From Weissella tructae (GTDB taxonomy: Bacteria > Bacillota > Bacilli > Lactobacillales > Lactobacillaceae), in contig NZ_CP007588.1 of the NCBI RefSeq assembly GCF_000732905.1, positions 1,291,854-1,355,853 of the forward strand: a stretch of 64,000 bases of DNA, written 5' to 3'. This document shows, piece by piece, positions 17,443 to 26,911 of this stretch; within the stretch, counting starts at the first letter, position 1; each line of letters starts with the position of its first letter. The notes below the pieces were generated by a model, which was not told the DNA's origin, searched no databases, and saw only the letters and a list, made by a program, of their open reading frames with translations. The translations under genes were made by a program, and so were the position numbers.

Positions 17443-18945
17443 TTACTTTTCAACTGCATCCTTGAAGACGTTCTTCTTAGCCACATCTTCCTTCACAACA
17501 CCGTCATTCTTAAATCCAAAGAAGTAAGTCAATGTAAATGAAATGATCATTGTTACTGCAGTTGCTAGCCAGAAGACCATAAAGTTGTTTGGATTGTCCG
17601 CAGGTGAAGCAAAGTTAGGGAATCCAATCAATGATCCTGAGAAACCGTACATGTGTAGGTCTAGCAAACCAGCTAGCCCTGCCCCAAAGGCGGCCCCAAT
17701 AGATGATGTGATAAATACACGACCGTACTTCAAGTTAACTCCGTACATTGCAGGTTCGGTAACACCAGCAAATGCAGACAAAGCACCTGAACCAGCTAAT
17801 GCCTTAAGTGCAGCATTCTTAGCCTTAAAGAAGACAGCCAATGCTCCGGCACCTTGCGCCAACATAGTAAATGAAACAATCATGTTAATGTTTGATTGCC
17901 CAGTTTCGGCAATTTGTTGTGTCAAAATTGGAATAACCATCCAGTGCAAACCGAAGATAACCAAAACTTGGTAAAGTCCACCAATAATGAAACTTGCAAT
18001 TGCCAAGTTCAAGTTAATCAACCCTGTAATCAATGCAGCGATTCCAGATGAAACGATAGAAATAACGGGTCCAACACCAATCAAAACGATTGATCCAACA
18101 ATGAACAATGTGAACATTGGTTGTAGAATTGGACGCAAAGCAAGTGGCAAGTGGTTCTTAAAGAAATTCCCTACTGGGCGAGCCAACCAGGCCGCAAAGA
18201 TGATTGGGAAAATTGTGTAAGCGTAGTTCGGAATGTTAATTGACAATCCCATATATGTGGCATTTAGCGGAACACCGAACAAAGTCCCTAAGATTTCGGG
18301 TTTTACAATTGTGTCTCCAGCAATATGTGGTGTCGTTAATGCCTGGACCGCTGGGTGAATCATAAATCCACCAATCGCGGCCACAACATATGGATCAGAC
18401 TTCAATTGCTTAGCGGCTGAGAAACCAACTAACACAGGCAAGAAGTAGAACGGTGCCATCGCCATTGAAGACAAGATAACGTACGTATCTGACCCTGAAT
18501 CAATCCAATTTAACAAAGTTGGTTCTGACATCAATGTCAAAAGTCCGTTGATCATACCACCAGCAGCCAACAATCCGATAATTGGAATCATTGATCCCGT
18601 AATCGTTCCAACCAAAGCTTGGAACATACCACCAATTGAATGTGGCTTCTTGTCGCCTGTCTTTTCAGGTTCTTCATCTGGTGACAAACCTAATTGTTCT
18701 GCCAATTCTTCATACACATCCGCTACAGCTTGTCCGATAACAACTTGGTATTGACCAAGTTGTTCGTTATAAACTGCCCCGGCTACACCATCAAGTGCTT
18801 CAATCTTTTCTGTTTGCGCCTTTGATGGATCCTTCAAATAAAAACGTAAACGTGTTACACAATGAATCGCATTATCAACGTTGTCTTTTCCACCAACGTT
18901 TTCAATAATTTCTGCTACTAATGCAGAGTAATCTTTCTTTGCCAT
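17443..18945 (-). CDS. PTS EIIBC, trehalose-type
   Basis: 500 residues. The EIIB domain carries the phosphocysteine in AIHCVTRLRF (Cys29). From about residue 105 a ten-helix EIIC domain of the glucose/sucrose/trehalose superfamily follows, with GVTEPAMYGVN near residue 390, the conserved loop of this group. No EIIA domain is fused; it is supplied by the next gene upstream. The ATG at 18945 has AGGGGAAACG before it; a longer reading into the EIIA gene is rejected. It imports and phosphorylates a disaccharide, probably trehalose, given the GH65/pgmB partners and a TreR-type regulator. Confidence 0.88.
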   Translation of the reverse strand: MAKKDYSALVAEIIENVGGKDNVDNAIHCVTRLRFYLKDPSKAQTEKIEALDGVAGAVYNEQLGQYQVVIGQAVADVYEELAEQLGLSPDEEPEKTGDKKPHSIGGMFQALVGTITGSMIPIIGLLAAGGMINGLLTLMSEPTLLNWIDSGSDTYVILSSMAMAPFYFLPVLVGFSAAKQLKSDPYVVAAIGGFMIHPAVQALTTPHIAGDTIVKPEILGTLFGVPLNATYMGLSINIPNYAYTIFPIIFAAWLARPVGNFFKNHLPLALRPILQPMFTLFIVGSIVLIGVGPVISIVSSGIAALITGLINLNLAIASFIIGGLYQVLVIFGLHWMVIPILTQQIAETGQSNINMIVSFTMLAQGAGALAVFFKAKNAALKALAGSGALSAFAGVTEPAMYGVNLKYGRVFITSSIGAAFGAGLAGLLDLHMYGFSGSLIGFPNFASPADNPNNFMVFWLATAVTMIISFTLTYFFGFKNDGVVKEDVAKKNVFKDAVEK

Positions 18946-18961
18946 ATCGTTTCCCCTTTGC

Positions 18962-19447
18962 CTAATTGGCAGTTGCTTCCCCAACAATCGCACCTGCAGT
19001 AACGTCACCCGTTGTTACATTTAGTGCCGCTAACTTGTCTGCAGTATTTGTAATAACAATCATCGTTGTTGTTGGTAATCCCGCTGCTGTAATTTGATCC
19101 CAATCTACATTTGCTACGGCTTCTCCAGCTTCAACAACATCACCTTCTTTGACCATCATTTCAAAAGGTGCACCATCCAAACTCACAGTATCAATTCCCA
19201 TATGCATCAAGATTTCTAATCCGTCTGCTCGCTTAAATCCAAGTGCGTGTCCTTGTACCATTGTGACTTCACCAGATACTGGTGAAACCACTCGGGCACT
19301 AGTTGGTTCAATCGCAAAACCATCACCCATTAACTTTCCTGAAAAAACAGGATCTGGTACAACCGTCAAATCAATCACGGTTCCATTTACTGGTGCGTAT
19401 AACTTATCATCCACAACAACATCTTTCTTTTTCCCAAATCCAAACAT
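18962..19447 (-). CDS. PTS EIIA, glucose family
   Basis: 161 residues of the Crr-like EIIA fold. It carries the phosphohistidine in ILMHMGIDTVSL (His82) and the second active-site His in VQGHALGF (His67). It takes phosphate from HPr and passes it to the EIIB cysteine of the adjacent transporter. Being a separate protein, it may also serve other EIIBC partners. AGGAGG lies seven bases before the ATG. It sits between the regulator and EIIBC genes with gaps of 13 and 16 bases. Confidence 0.9.
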   Translation of the reverse strand: MFGFGKKKDVVVDDKLYAPVNGTVIDLTVVPDPVFSGKLMGDGFAIEPTSARVVSPVSGEVTMVQGHALGFKRADGLEILMHMGIDTVSLDGAPFEMMVKEGDVVEAGEAVANVDWDQITAAGLPTTTMIVITNTADKLAALNVTTGDVTAGAIVGEATAN

Positions 19448-19460
19448 GTTTTGCCTCCTA

Positions 19461-20174
19461 TTAATTGCGACGACGTGAAAATTCTACGTTACTAAAACGG
19501 TCTGCGCGATGTCTTGACTCAGTGAACGACAGTAAGCGGTTATCCGTCAAATGTGTTTCACTTCGTATCACAACCACAGGTGAACCAATTGCCACTCCTA
19601 GACCTTTATGATCTTGTTGATTGGCTGGTTCAATGGTCATGTGCTTAATCGCGTAATCTATTTGGAGCCCTAAGTCATGTTCAAAATAATTGAAAATTGA
19701 CTCAGCAGCGGCTTCGCGTGGTAAATGATCTACAACAGCTTGATTGATGTAGTCATAATCAATAACTGTCGCTTCACCGCCAACATTACGGCGACGAATT
19801 AACTTGGTACTCATAAGGTCTGAATCAATTGCTGATTCAATTCTCAGATTTTCTGGTACTTCGTGATTTTCTTCTAAAAACAAAACATCATTTGTAGACG
19901 TGATGTTTCCTTCTACCATAACTTCTCGATAACTCTTTAATTGAGACATGGGAATGGCTACACGTTGTCGGTCTAAAACAATTGTTCCTTTACCTTTCAA
20001 ACGTTGGACATAACCATCGTGAGCTAAGTTCACCATAGCTTTCCGAACCGTTTCACGTGAAACATTGTATTTCATAACTAACTTCGTATCGCTAGGTAAA
20101 AACTCCCCCGACGTATACTTTCCGCTTTTAATATCATCTAACATATCGCGATAAATGTTTTGATATTTATCCAT
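19461..20174 (-). CDS. treR: GntR-family regulator, TreR-like
   Basis: 237 residues. An N-terminal winged helix-turn-helix (about 1-68) contains YNVSRETVRKAMVNL and RLKGKGTIV. A C-terminal UTRA ligand-binding domain of the HutC type follows, of the kind that binds phosphosugars. As first gene of the operon it probably represses it and is released by trehalose 6-phosphate, as in Bacillus TreR. The C-terminus ends with RFSNVEFSRRRN. GGGAG precedes the ATG. The cytoplasmic location and sugar specificity are inferred from family and neighbours. Confidence 0.87.
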   Translation of the reverse strand: MDKYQNIYRDMLDDIKSGKYTSGEFLPSDTKLVMKYNVSRETVRKAMVNLAHDGYVQRLKGKGTIVLDRQRVAIPMSQLKSYREVMVEGNITSTNDVLFLEENHEVPENLRIESAIDSDLMSTKLIRRRNVGGEATVIDYDYINQAVVDHLPREAAAESIFNYFEHDLGLQIDYAIKHMTIEPANQQDHKGLGVAIGSPVVVIRSETHLTDNRLLSFTESRHRADRFSNVEFSRRRN

Positions 20175-20192
20175 CCCAAATCTCCCTTCAAC

Positions 20193-20254
20193 GTTGTATC
20201 TATATTATAACTATCCTTTGTAAGCGATTACAACGGCTTGTGAAACCGTTTTCC
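20193..20254 (-). promoter_or_regulatory. Trehalose operon promoter with two cre-like sites
   Basis: On the minus strand a TATAAT -10 box with TTGTAA 18 bases upstream lies just before treR. TGTAAGCGATTACA (20219-20232) matches the CcpA cre consensus and covers the -35 region. A second weaker match, TGTGAAACCGTTTTCC, is at 20239-20254. Carbon catabolite repression is inferred. Confidence 0.7.
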
Positions 20255-20456
20255 CGAACGATGACTAGGCAGGTTTCAATAAAAAGCATCAGACTAGCCT
20301 TTCCAGCCTAAGCAGGTTTTTTAGACTTTTTATTAAATTATTTTTATGCCGTAAAAATAATTTGATTTTACTGTTTTTTGTGTAAAATATTTTAAAAAGT
20401 ATTGTGATATTTCACTTTTTAGACATCATTCCTACTAAGCAGAAAGGATATTCATT

Positions 20457-20723
20457 ATGAATCACACTAAATTACTACGTTCCTTACAAAAATCATTACT
20501 ACCCAAATCGCCGCACGGGATGTCTCAGACATCTCACTTTGATAAAAATATGCGCTATTTCCGGCTACAATCACAATTACGAAAGAAAGAGTTAGCTGCG
20601 TTGTTGAATGTTGATACGTCGACGATTTCCAACTATGAACGCGGGCGACGCCGACCTAACTTTGACACCCTCATCCAACTGTCTGATATATTTGATGTCA
20701 CCATAGATGAATTATTACGCTAA
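20457..20723 (+). CDS. Small XRE-family DNA-binding protein
   Basis: 88 residues. The N-terminal 30 residues are basic and low in structure; residues 33-88 form a complete Cro/C1 helix-turn-helix (LRKKELAALLNV, STISNYERGRRRP, IFDVTIDELLR). There is no effector domain, so it acts either alone or as a small repressor. AAAGGAT lies seven bases before the ATG. It is divergent from the trehalose operon across 282 bases that contain its AT-rich promoter. A target cannot be named. Confidence 0.8.
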   Translation: MNHTKLLRSLQKSLLPKSPHGMSQTSHFDKNMRYFRLQSQLRKKELAALLNVDTSTISNYERGRRRPNFDTLIQLSDIFDVTIDELLR

Positions 20724-20760
20724 AAAAGCCCATACAGAGAATCCTCTGTATGGGCTTTTC
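20724..20760 (+). terminator. Terminator of small XRE gene
   Basis: Stem AAAAGCCCATACAGAG / CTCTGTATGGGCTTTT overlapping the stop codon region of the gene. Confidence 0.85.
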
Positions 20761-20819
20761 GTATTTATAATGGCTATACGCATACGCTTAACAATGCGTC
20801 ATAACTGTATTATTTTGAA

Positions 20820-23615
20820 TTACTTTTCAGTTGAATCTGTTCCTTCAAAACGGTAACGCTTTGACTTTTGAATCGCAAAGTATGCCCATGACATCAATGA
20901 GAATGCCACGAAAATCAAGAACATAACGGTTACGGGATGTACAACTGATAATCCTGTTGACAATGATCCACGCAATGCATCAACTGCATACGTCATTGGC
21001 AAGTAAGTGTGTAGCCATTGGAAGAATCCTGAACTCAATTGAATTGGGTAAGTTCCCCCAGAACCTGATAGTTGTAGCACCAATAGAATCAATGAGATAA
21101 ATGTTCCAATCTTACCAAGTGAGGCGGTAAAGAAGAACACAATACTCATGTCCATTATGGCCATTACAATCAATGTTACCAAGAACGCAACTGGATTAAC
21201 TGGTGTAAGTCCAATCAAGGCAACTGAAACCAATGTTGTAATAATCGCTCCGACAAATACCAATACGAATGGAATCGTGTACTTACTCAACCACCATGCT
21301 AGTCCTGTCTTTGGATATGCTGATGGTTCTGTTAAGTTCATTGTGGCCATCAACGTAATCATTCCAACGAATACATAGATAGAAATCATGTATGGCGCCA
21401 TTCCAGTTCCGTTGTTCTTAACTTCGGTACGGTCTGAGTGCGTTTCCTTGATTGGTGACGCAAACATATCTAGGTTTTTCTTGTCATCACGAACTTGCTT
21501 CACCTTGTCAGCACCTTCATGTAACTTTGATCCTAATTCATCAGATCCGTCATTCGCCTTCACAAGCCCTACAGACAATTGTCCGGCTCCGTCAGCTAAT
21601 TGTCCTGAACCATCGCTAAGTTGTCCTACAGCTGATTGTAGGCGTCCTGAGTTAGCGTTTAGTTGGTTCAATCCACTATTCAATTGGTTAATTCCACCTA
21701 CAGCTTGGTTTGCACCGTCTTGTAGTTGTCCATTCTTGCTTTGTAGTGTTTGCAATCCACCAACCAATTGTTGTGTTCCACCTGTTAAGGCACCACTATT
21801 GGCTTGTAGTTGGTTCAATCCACCAGCTAATGTTTGACTACCTGCATTCAACTTACCACTGTTTGCTTGTAGTTGGTTCAATCCACCAGCTAATGTTTGA
21901 CCACCTGCATTCAGCTTACCACTGTTTGCTTGTAGTTGGTTCAATCCACCAGCCAATGTTTGACCACCTTCATTCAACTTACCACTGTTTGCTTGTAGTT
22001 GGTTCAATCCACCAGCTACTTGCTTTGCACCACTGTTTAATTCGTCATTCTTGTCAGTTAATTGACCAAGTCCCGCATTCACAGCGCTAGCACCTGGTGC
22101 TAACTTTGCACTAGCATCTTGTGTCTTTTGTACATAACCAGTCATTCCTGCATATAATTGGTCATATCCATCTGCTAATCCACCTAATTGACCCGCTTTT
22201 TCTGCTTGCGTCTTCAATGCAGCTTGTAGAGTTTCTAGATTTTTCTTTGACTCTGTCACACTATCCATCAAGGTAGCGCGATCCTTAGCTGATAGGTCAG
22301 GGGATTGTAGCAATCCACCTAATGTTTGAATTTGTGTAGCTAATCCTTCCATACTTGCAAGGATTTGTTGTTGTTCAGGTGTTGAGCCTTCGCTCATTGA
22401 CTTTAATTGGGCAACTTGTTTCTTATATTCATCCATTCCCGCAGTCAATTTCGTAACATCATCACTATGCAATGATTCATTTAATTGTGTCAATCCATCA
22501 GCAACTTGCTTACTTCCAGCCTTAGCTTCTGATACACCAGCTGTGTATTGATCAATTCCTGATACTAACTTCGGAGAGTTCGCAGCTAATTGATTAACAC
22601 CATTCGTGTAATCACTAATCCCTGATGCCAATCCTGGTGCTCCAGCGGCAGCCTTCTTAACACCATTTGTGTAATCATTAATTCCGGATACCAATCCTGG
22701 TGCTCCAGCGGCGGCCTTGTCAACACCATTTGTATACTCATTAATTCCTGATACTAACCCTGGTGCTCCAGCGGCGATTTGATTAACTCCGCCTGTATAC
22801 TTGTTCAATCCAGCCAATAGGTCTGGTGCCTTCGTTGCGGCTTGGTCAACTCCACCTGTGTATTGGGCAATACCAGATTGTAGTTGTGATCCCCCATCAG
22901 CTAACTTTTGTGAACCAGCTGCGGCAGTTCCAACACCATTTGTATATGTGCCAAGCCCTGTTGAGAATTCACCAAGTCCATTATTTAACTTAGTTGCACC
23001 TTCATCAAGCTTGCCGCTTCCATCCTTAAGTTGTCCCAATCCATCAGATAGCGTGTCGGCACCATCCCCAGCTTGTTGCAAACCAACTCCAGCCTTCTTG
23101 AATTGGCTCAACACAGTTTGTGCATACGTGTGTGTTACCTTTTCTTGTACTTGAGCCTTGATACGACCTGCAGCAATTTCAGAGAACTTTGAGGCTGTAA
23201 AGTTGTGACCAGCACTTGTTTCATAAGTTAAGTTCATTGGCTTAGGATTCTTATCCATCACTGTCAATGAATCAGATGAGAAGTCTTCTGGAATAGTGAT
23301 GGCCATGTAGTACTTACCAGCATCTAGTCCTTCACTTGCTTCTTCAGCGCTCATGATATTAAAGTCCATATCATCGCTTGTTTCCAAAGTCTTTGTTAGT
23401 TCTTCACCAATATTAACTTGCTTACCTTCTTTTTCGGCAGGCTTGTCGTGGTTAACAACGGCAACAGGAAAACTATCCATGCGTTCATATGTATCCCACA
23501 TTGACTTCAAGAAAATTGTTGAATAAATTGATGGGATTAACATAACCACAATCAAAGTAATCATCAACAAACGATTCTTTTTTACCTTACCTAGTTCTTC
23601 TTTTAGCATGCTCAT
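20820..23615 (-). CDS. YhgE/Pip-type membrane protein with heptad repeats
   Basis: 931 residues. One membrane helix lies near residues 14-34, followed by an N-terminal Pip domain. A long extracytoplasmic region (about 190-690) is built from x-x-x-Leu-x-x-Gly heptads, and a C-terminal domain has five or six helices. This is the YhgE/Pip family, whose Lactococcus member is needed for phage c2 infection; it also resembles ABC-2-type export domains. Within the repeat region two blocks are nearly perfect 21-residue repeats, also visible in the DNA. It starts four bases inside the end of the rrf2-type gene (ATGA overlap), so the two are translationally coupled. The physiological role is uncertain. 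Confidence 0.88.
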   Translation of the reverse strand: MSMLKEELGKVKKNRLLMITLIVVMLIPSIYSTIFLKSMWDTYERMDSFPVAVVNHDKPAEKEGKQVNIGEELTKTLETSDDMDFNIMSAEEASEGLDAGKYYMAITIPEDFSSDSLTVMDKNPKPMNLTYETSAGHNFTASKFSEIAAGRIKAQVQEKVTHTYAQTVLSQFKKAGVGLQQAGDGADTLSDGLGQLKDGSGKLDEGATKLNNGLGEFSTGLGTYTNGVGTAAAGSQKLADGGSQLQSGIAQYTGGVDQAATKAPDLLAGLNKYTGGVNQIAAGAPGLVSGINEYTNGVDKAAAGAPGLVSGINDYTNGVKKAAAGAPGLASGISDYTNGVNQLAANSPKLVSGIDQYTAGVSEAKAGSKQVADGLTQLNESLHSDDVTKLTAGMDEYKKQVAQLKSMSEGSTPEQQQILASMEGLATQIQTLGGLLQSPDLSAKDRATLMDSVTESKKNLETLQAALKTQAEKAGQLGGLADGYDQLYAGMTGYVQKTQDASAKLAPGASAVNAGLGQLTDKNDELNSGAKQVAGGLNQLQANSGKLNEGGQTLAGGLNQLQANSGKLNAGGQTLAGGLNQLQANSGKLNAGSQTLAGGLNQLQANSGALTGGTQQLVGGLQTLQSKNGQLQDGANQAVGGINQLNSGLNQLNANSGRLQSAVGQLSDGSGQLADGAGQLSVGLVKANDGSDELGSKLHEGADKVKQVRDDKKNLDMFASPIKETHSDRTEVKNNGTGMAPYMISIYVFVGMITLMATMNLTEPSAYPKTGLAWWLSKYTIPFVLVFVGAIITTLVSVALIGLTPVNPVAFLVTLIVMAIMDMSIVFFFTASLGKIGTFISLILLVLQLSGSGGTYPIQLSSGFFQWLHTYLPMTYAVDALRGSLSTGLSVVHPVTVMFLIFVAFSLMSWAYFAIQKSKRYRFEGTDSTEK
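21804..22058 (-). repeat. Tandem 63-bp repeats inside Pip gene, block 1
   Basis: Four consecutive units begin with TTGTAGTTGGTTCAATCCAC and recur every 63 bases with a few changes. Each encodes 21 residues of the type GGLNQLQANSGKLNAG. Confidence 0.9.
22590..22850 (-). repeat. Tandem 63-bp repeats inside Pip gene, block 2
   Basis: About four units encode repeats of the type APGLVSGINEYTNGVDKAAAG. Conserved DNA such as CTGGTGCTCCAGCGGC recurs at 63-base intervals. Confidence 0.8.
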
Positions 23616-24067
23616 GGCTGCCTCACTTTCTTCATTACGTCCCCGTCTACATCTAGAATGTTAGACAACTTAAATGTTGATAACTTCTCACAATAGGCTT
23701 GTTCTGCATCATTAAAGATTTGAACAATGTCTGCTTCCTTCTCCCGAATATAATGCTTGTCACTCACAAAACGATCTGCAATGTGCTTTGGACGATACAT
23801 CGTCTCACGACCTTCGATCGCATAATACACATCAAGCAACGTTAATTCTTCTAGTGCTTTGTTGATGAAAAAACCCCCATTTTTTCCAGCACCAGAACTG
23901 ATGATATTGGCATGTACTAATTGACCTAATATTTTTTTGATGTAGCTTTGCGATGTTCCTAGCTTCTCCACAATCTCCGCACTATTCATACGACGATCAC
24001 GTGTTTTCTCTGCTGCTAGTAATAACACAATACAAATTGCTTCCTCAAAACTTTGTTTCAGTTGCAT
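23612..24067 (-). CDS. Rrf2-family transcriptional regulator
   Basis: 151 residues from the ATG at 24067. An earlier ATG five codons upstream is part of the Shine-Dalgarno sequence GAGGAGG and is rejected. The winged helix-turn-helix contains NSAEIVEKLGTSQSYIKKIL and a Gly-rich wing, SSGAGKNGGFF. The family's usual three Cys for an iron-sulfur cluster are absent from the middle region (only isolated Cys are seen), so it is probably a cluster-free member. It overlaps the downstream Pip gene and probably regulates it. Confidence 0.85.
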   Translation of the reverse strand: MQLKQSFEEAICIVLLLAAEKTRDRRMNSAEIVEKLGTSQSYIKKILGQLVHANIISSGAGKNGGFFINKALEELTLLDVYYAIEGRETMYRPKHIADRFVSDKHYIREKEADIVQIFNDAEQAYCEKLSTFKLSNILDVDGDVMKKVRQP

Positions 24068-24191
24068 AGTCTGCCTCCTCATCTTTTATGCTGTTTAACA
24101 TTTTACATTTAAAGACAATGAATGTCCACATTAAATCTACACAAATTTCACAAACATTGAAAATACAGTGTTATAGGCATTTGTGGACATA

Positions 24192-24237
24192 AAAAAAGTG
24201 AAAGTGCTAGTCCTAAGACGACATCTTTCACTCTTTT
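24192..24237 (-). terminator. Terminator of P-type ATPase gene
   Basis: Stem AGTGAAAG / CTTTCACT with internal loop and flanking A/T runs, 40 bases after the ATPase stop. Confidence 0.65.
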
Positions 24238-24277
24238 ATATTCATATGTTAATAAGTCAATTCATCATCTTTACGAA

Positions 24278-26911
24278 TTAAACACGGAAGAATGATGGTT
24301 GAATTTGCTTCCATACTTCTAGCACAACCGTTGGAATCAATGACAAGATTGCCACAACAACCCAGTGCATAATTGACAATTGTGTCAAACCAAATAGTCC
24401 AGCAGTTAGTGGAATCAAGGCAATGACCAATGTAATAACCGTTGCCAATAACGCCATGTTAACCAATGTTGGATTATCTGAGTACTTATTTGTAAACAAT
24501 GACTTCTCCGAACGAATATTGAATACGTGGAAGATTGATGTCAATGACAAGACGATAAAGGCCATTGTTTGACCAATTTCGGCTGATGGCAACATACCAC
24601 CAAGTGTCATATCACGACCAACCCAGATAGCTAGCAAGGTTACAATCATGAACAAGATTGCGTTCAATCCAATTTGCTTACCCAATCCATCCGCGAACAA
24701 CTTTTCATCCTTGTCCATTGGTGGTTGGTTCATAACATTCGTTAACATTGGTTCACGACTCAAGGCAAACCCTGGAAGTCCGTCAGATACCAAGTTGATG
24801 AACAACAAGTGCACTGGCAACAATGGTGATCCCCATCCTAGCAACATTGCAATGATGATTACCAAGATTTCAGACATGTTCGCACTCAACAAGAAGTTGA
24901 TTGTCTTACGAACCTTCACGTAAACACCACGACCTTCAGATACCGCATCCACAATTGTGGCGAAGTTATCGTCTGTCAAAATAATGTCTGAAGCGCCACG
25001 CGCCACGTCTGTTCCAGTTTCACCCATTGAGATACCAACATCCGCCGCCTTCAAAGCAGGGGCGTCGTTAACTCCGTCTCCGGTCATCGCAATGATTGCA
25101 CCATTACGTTGCCATGACTTAACGATACGAATCTTGTCTGTTGGTGTCACACGAGCATACACCGCGTATTCCTTAACACGTTCGTCCAATTGATCATCTG
25201 ACAATTCAGCCAATTCGGCCCCAGTCATTCCCTTGTCACCGTCACGCATGATACCGATTTCTCGGGCAATTGCACTGGCAGTTTCCAAATGGTCACCGGT
25301 AATCATCACTGTCTTAATTCCTGCGGCAGCTGCCTTAGCAACGGCTGGTGCAGATTCTGGACGTGGTGGATCGATAATTCCAATCAAACCGATCAATGAT
25401 AGGTGTTGTTCATAGAATTCAGCTGTTGGTTCCGCTGGCATCTCATCAAAGTGCTTTGCAGTAATCGTCAAAACACGTAATGCGTCTTGTCCAAATCCCT
25501 TGTTAATTTCTAAGGCACGTTCCTTGTCACCATTTTCAACCATTGGCAACAACACGTCAAAGGCACCCTTTGTAATCGCAACGAATCCACCATCTGGATC
25601 TTGGTGAACAGTAGTCATACGCTTCTTTGTTGAGTTAAATGGAATTTGGTCCACAACTGGCCATTCCTTCAACAATTCAGTACGTGGCTTAACAGGTTGC
25701 ATGGCACGAACAATCGCAACTTCAGTTGGCAAACCATCATATACAGTCTCACCTTCAACTTCACGTACATCAACATTTGTAGAAATCGCAGCAATAGACA
25801 ATACGTTTTCTGCAGATGCATCCATACCATTATCAAGGTATGTTAGATGGTTGTTTTCGTTTGCCCATACTTCACGAACAGTCATCTTGTTTTGTGTTAG
25901 TGTTCCCGTCTTGTCAGACGCAATAACACTTGTCGTTCCCAATGTTTCAACAGCTGGTAGACGACGGATGATGGCATGTTTCTTCGCCATACGTTGCACA
26001 CCCAGTGCCAACGTCATGGTCACAATAACGGCCAATGTTTCAGGCACCACGGCAACAGCCAATGAAATAGCTGTTAGGAAGATGTGCATCAAGTCCATTC
26101 CTTGGTATAGTCCCAATGCCATCACAAATGCCGCTGAAATAACGGCGATAATTGAGATGTTCTTTCCCAGTTGTACCAATCGTTGTTGCAATGGTGTTAA
26201 TGGTGTCTTAGCTTCACTGTTCAACAGACCAGCAATGATTCCCATTTCTGATTGCATTCCCACGCCTGTAACAACGGCACGAGCATGTCCATTAACAATG
26301 GTTGTACCACGGTAAACCATGTTGGCACGTTCACCCAAATCAACATCCCCTGACAATACAACATCAGCGTTCTTAGTTGCGGGCACACTTTCCCCAGTCA
26401 AAGGTGATTCTTCGGCTTGTAATTCAGCAGAATCAATCAAACGCGCATCAGCGGCGATTGAACTTCCGTTATCAATCAACAGAATGTCCCCAACCACGAT
26501 GTCATCGCCATCGATAAATTCAGGCTTACCATTACGTAATACCTTCACTTTTGACTTGTTCAACCCTTGTAAGGCAGCCAAAGAACTCTCGGCTTTACCT
26601 TCTTGTACAATTGAAAGCGTTGAGTTGATGATCACAATCCCGATAATCAACATACTTTCAAAGTAATTCCCAGTATTCTCCATGTAGGCAGTGATAAATG
26701 AAATCACAGCCGCAACCAACAAAATGATTGTTGCGACGTCATTCAAACTTATCAAAATCTTGCGTGCTAGCGATGGCTTTGCGGGTTCTACGAACGTATT
26801 TGCGCCGTATTCTTTACGATGCATTTCGACTTGTTGCGCGTCCAAACCTGTTTCTGGGTCAACTTTATAGTCAACCAGAACATCGTTGAGCGGCTTTTGA
26901 TATTCTTTCAA
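24278..26911 (-). CDS. P-type cation ATPase, PMCA/SERCA Ca2+ type
   Basis: 877 residues with the full P2-type layout. A cation-transporting N-domain is followed by TGES in the actuator (about residue 165) and VVPETLAVIVTMTLALGVQRM in helix 4. The phosphorylated Asp is in DKTGTLTQNKMT near residue 335. The hinge motif is TGDGVNDAPAL near 620, and six C-terminal helices follow. The helix-4 motif has Pro-Glu-Thr where many Ca pumps have Pro-Glu-Gly, so ion preference is not certain. The start is a TTG: GGGAGGA lies seven bases upstream, and the first in-frame ATG is far inside the domain. It is monocistronic. Confidence 0.87.
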   Translation of the reverse strand: MKEYQKPLNDVLVDYKVDPETGLDAQQVEMHRKEYGANTFVEPAKPSLARKILISLNDVATIILLVAAVISFITAYMENTGNYFESMLIIGIVIINSTLSIVQEGKAESSLAALQGLNKSKVKVLRNGKPEFIDGDDIVVGDILLIDNGSSIAADARLIDSAELQAEESPLTGESVPATKNADVVLSGDVDLGERANMVYRGTTIVNGHARAVVTGVGMQSEMGIIAGLLNSEAKTPLTPLQQRLVQLGKNISIIAVISAAFVMALGLYQGMDLMHIFLTAISLAVAVVPETLAVIVTMTLALGVQRMAKKHAIIRRLPAVETLGTTSVIASDKTGTLTQNKMTVREVWANENNHLTYLDNGMDASAENVLSIAAISTNVDVREVEGETVYDGLPTEVAIVRAMQPVKPRTELLKEWPVVDQIPFNSTKKRMTTVHQDPDGGFVAITKGAFDVLLPMVENGDKERALEINKGFGQDALRVLTITAKHFDEMPAEPTAEFYEQHLSLIGLIGIIDPPRPESAPAVAKAAAAGIKTVMITGDHLETASAIAREIGIMRDGDKGMTGAELAELSDDQLDERVKEYAVYARVTPTDKIRIVKSWQRNGAIIAMTGDGVNDAPALKAADVGISMGETGTDVARGASDIILTDDNFATIVDAVSEGRGVYVKVRKTINFLLSANMSEILVIIIAMLLGWGSPLLPVHLLFINLVSDGLPGFALSREPMLTNVMNQPPMDKDEKLFADGLGKQIGLNAILFMIVTLLAIWVGRDMTLGGMLPSAEIGQTMAFIVLSLTSIFHVFNIRSEKSLFTNKYSDNPTLVNMALLATVITLVIALIPLTAGLFGLTQLSIMHWVVVAILSLIPTVVLEVWKQIQPSFFRV

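Noticed and set aside
21804-22850. Regular 63-bp repeats considered as a CRISPR array
   Set aside because: Repeats are contiguous without unique spacers and stay in frame within one protein.
20820-23615. Long Cys/Pro-rich ORFs on the plus strand across the Pip gene
   Set aside because: They are antisense shadows created by the repetitive coding sequence and have no ribosome sites.
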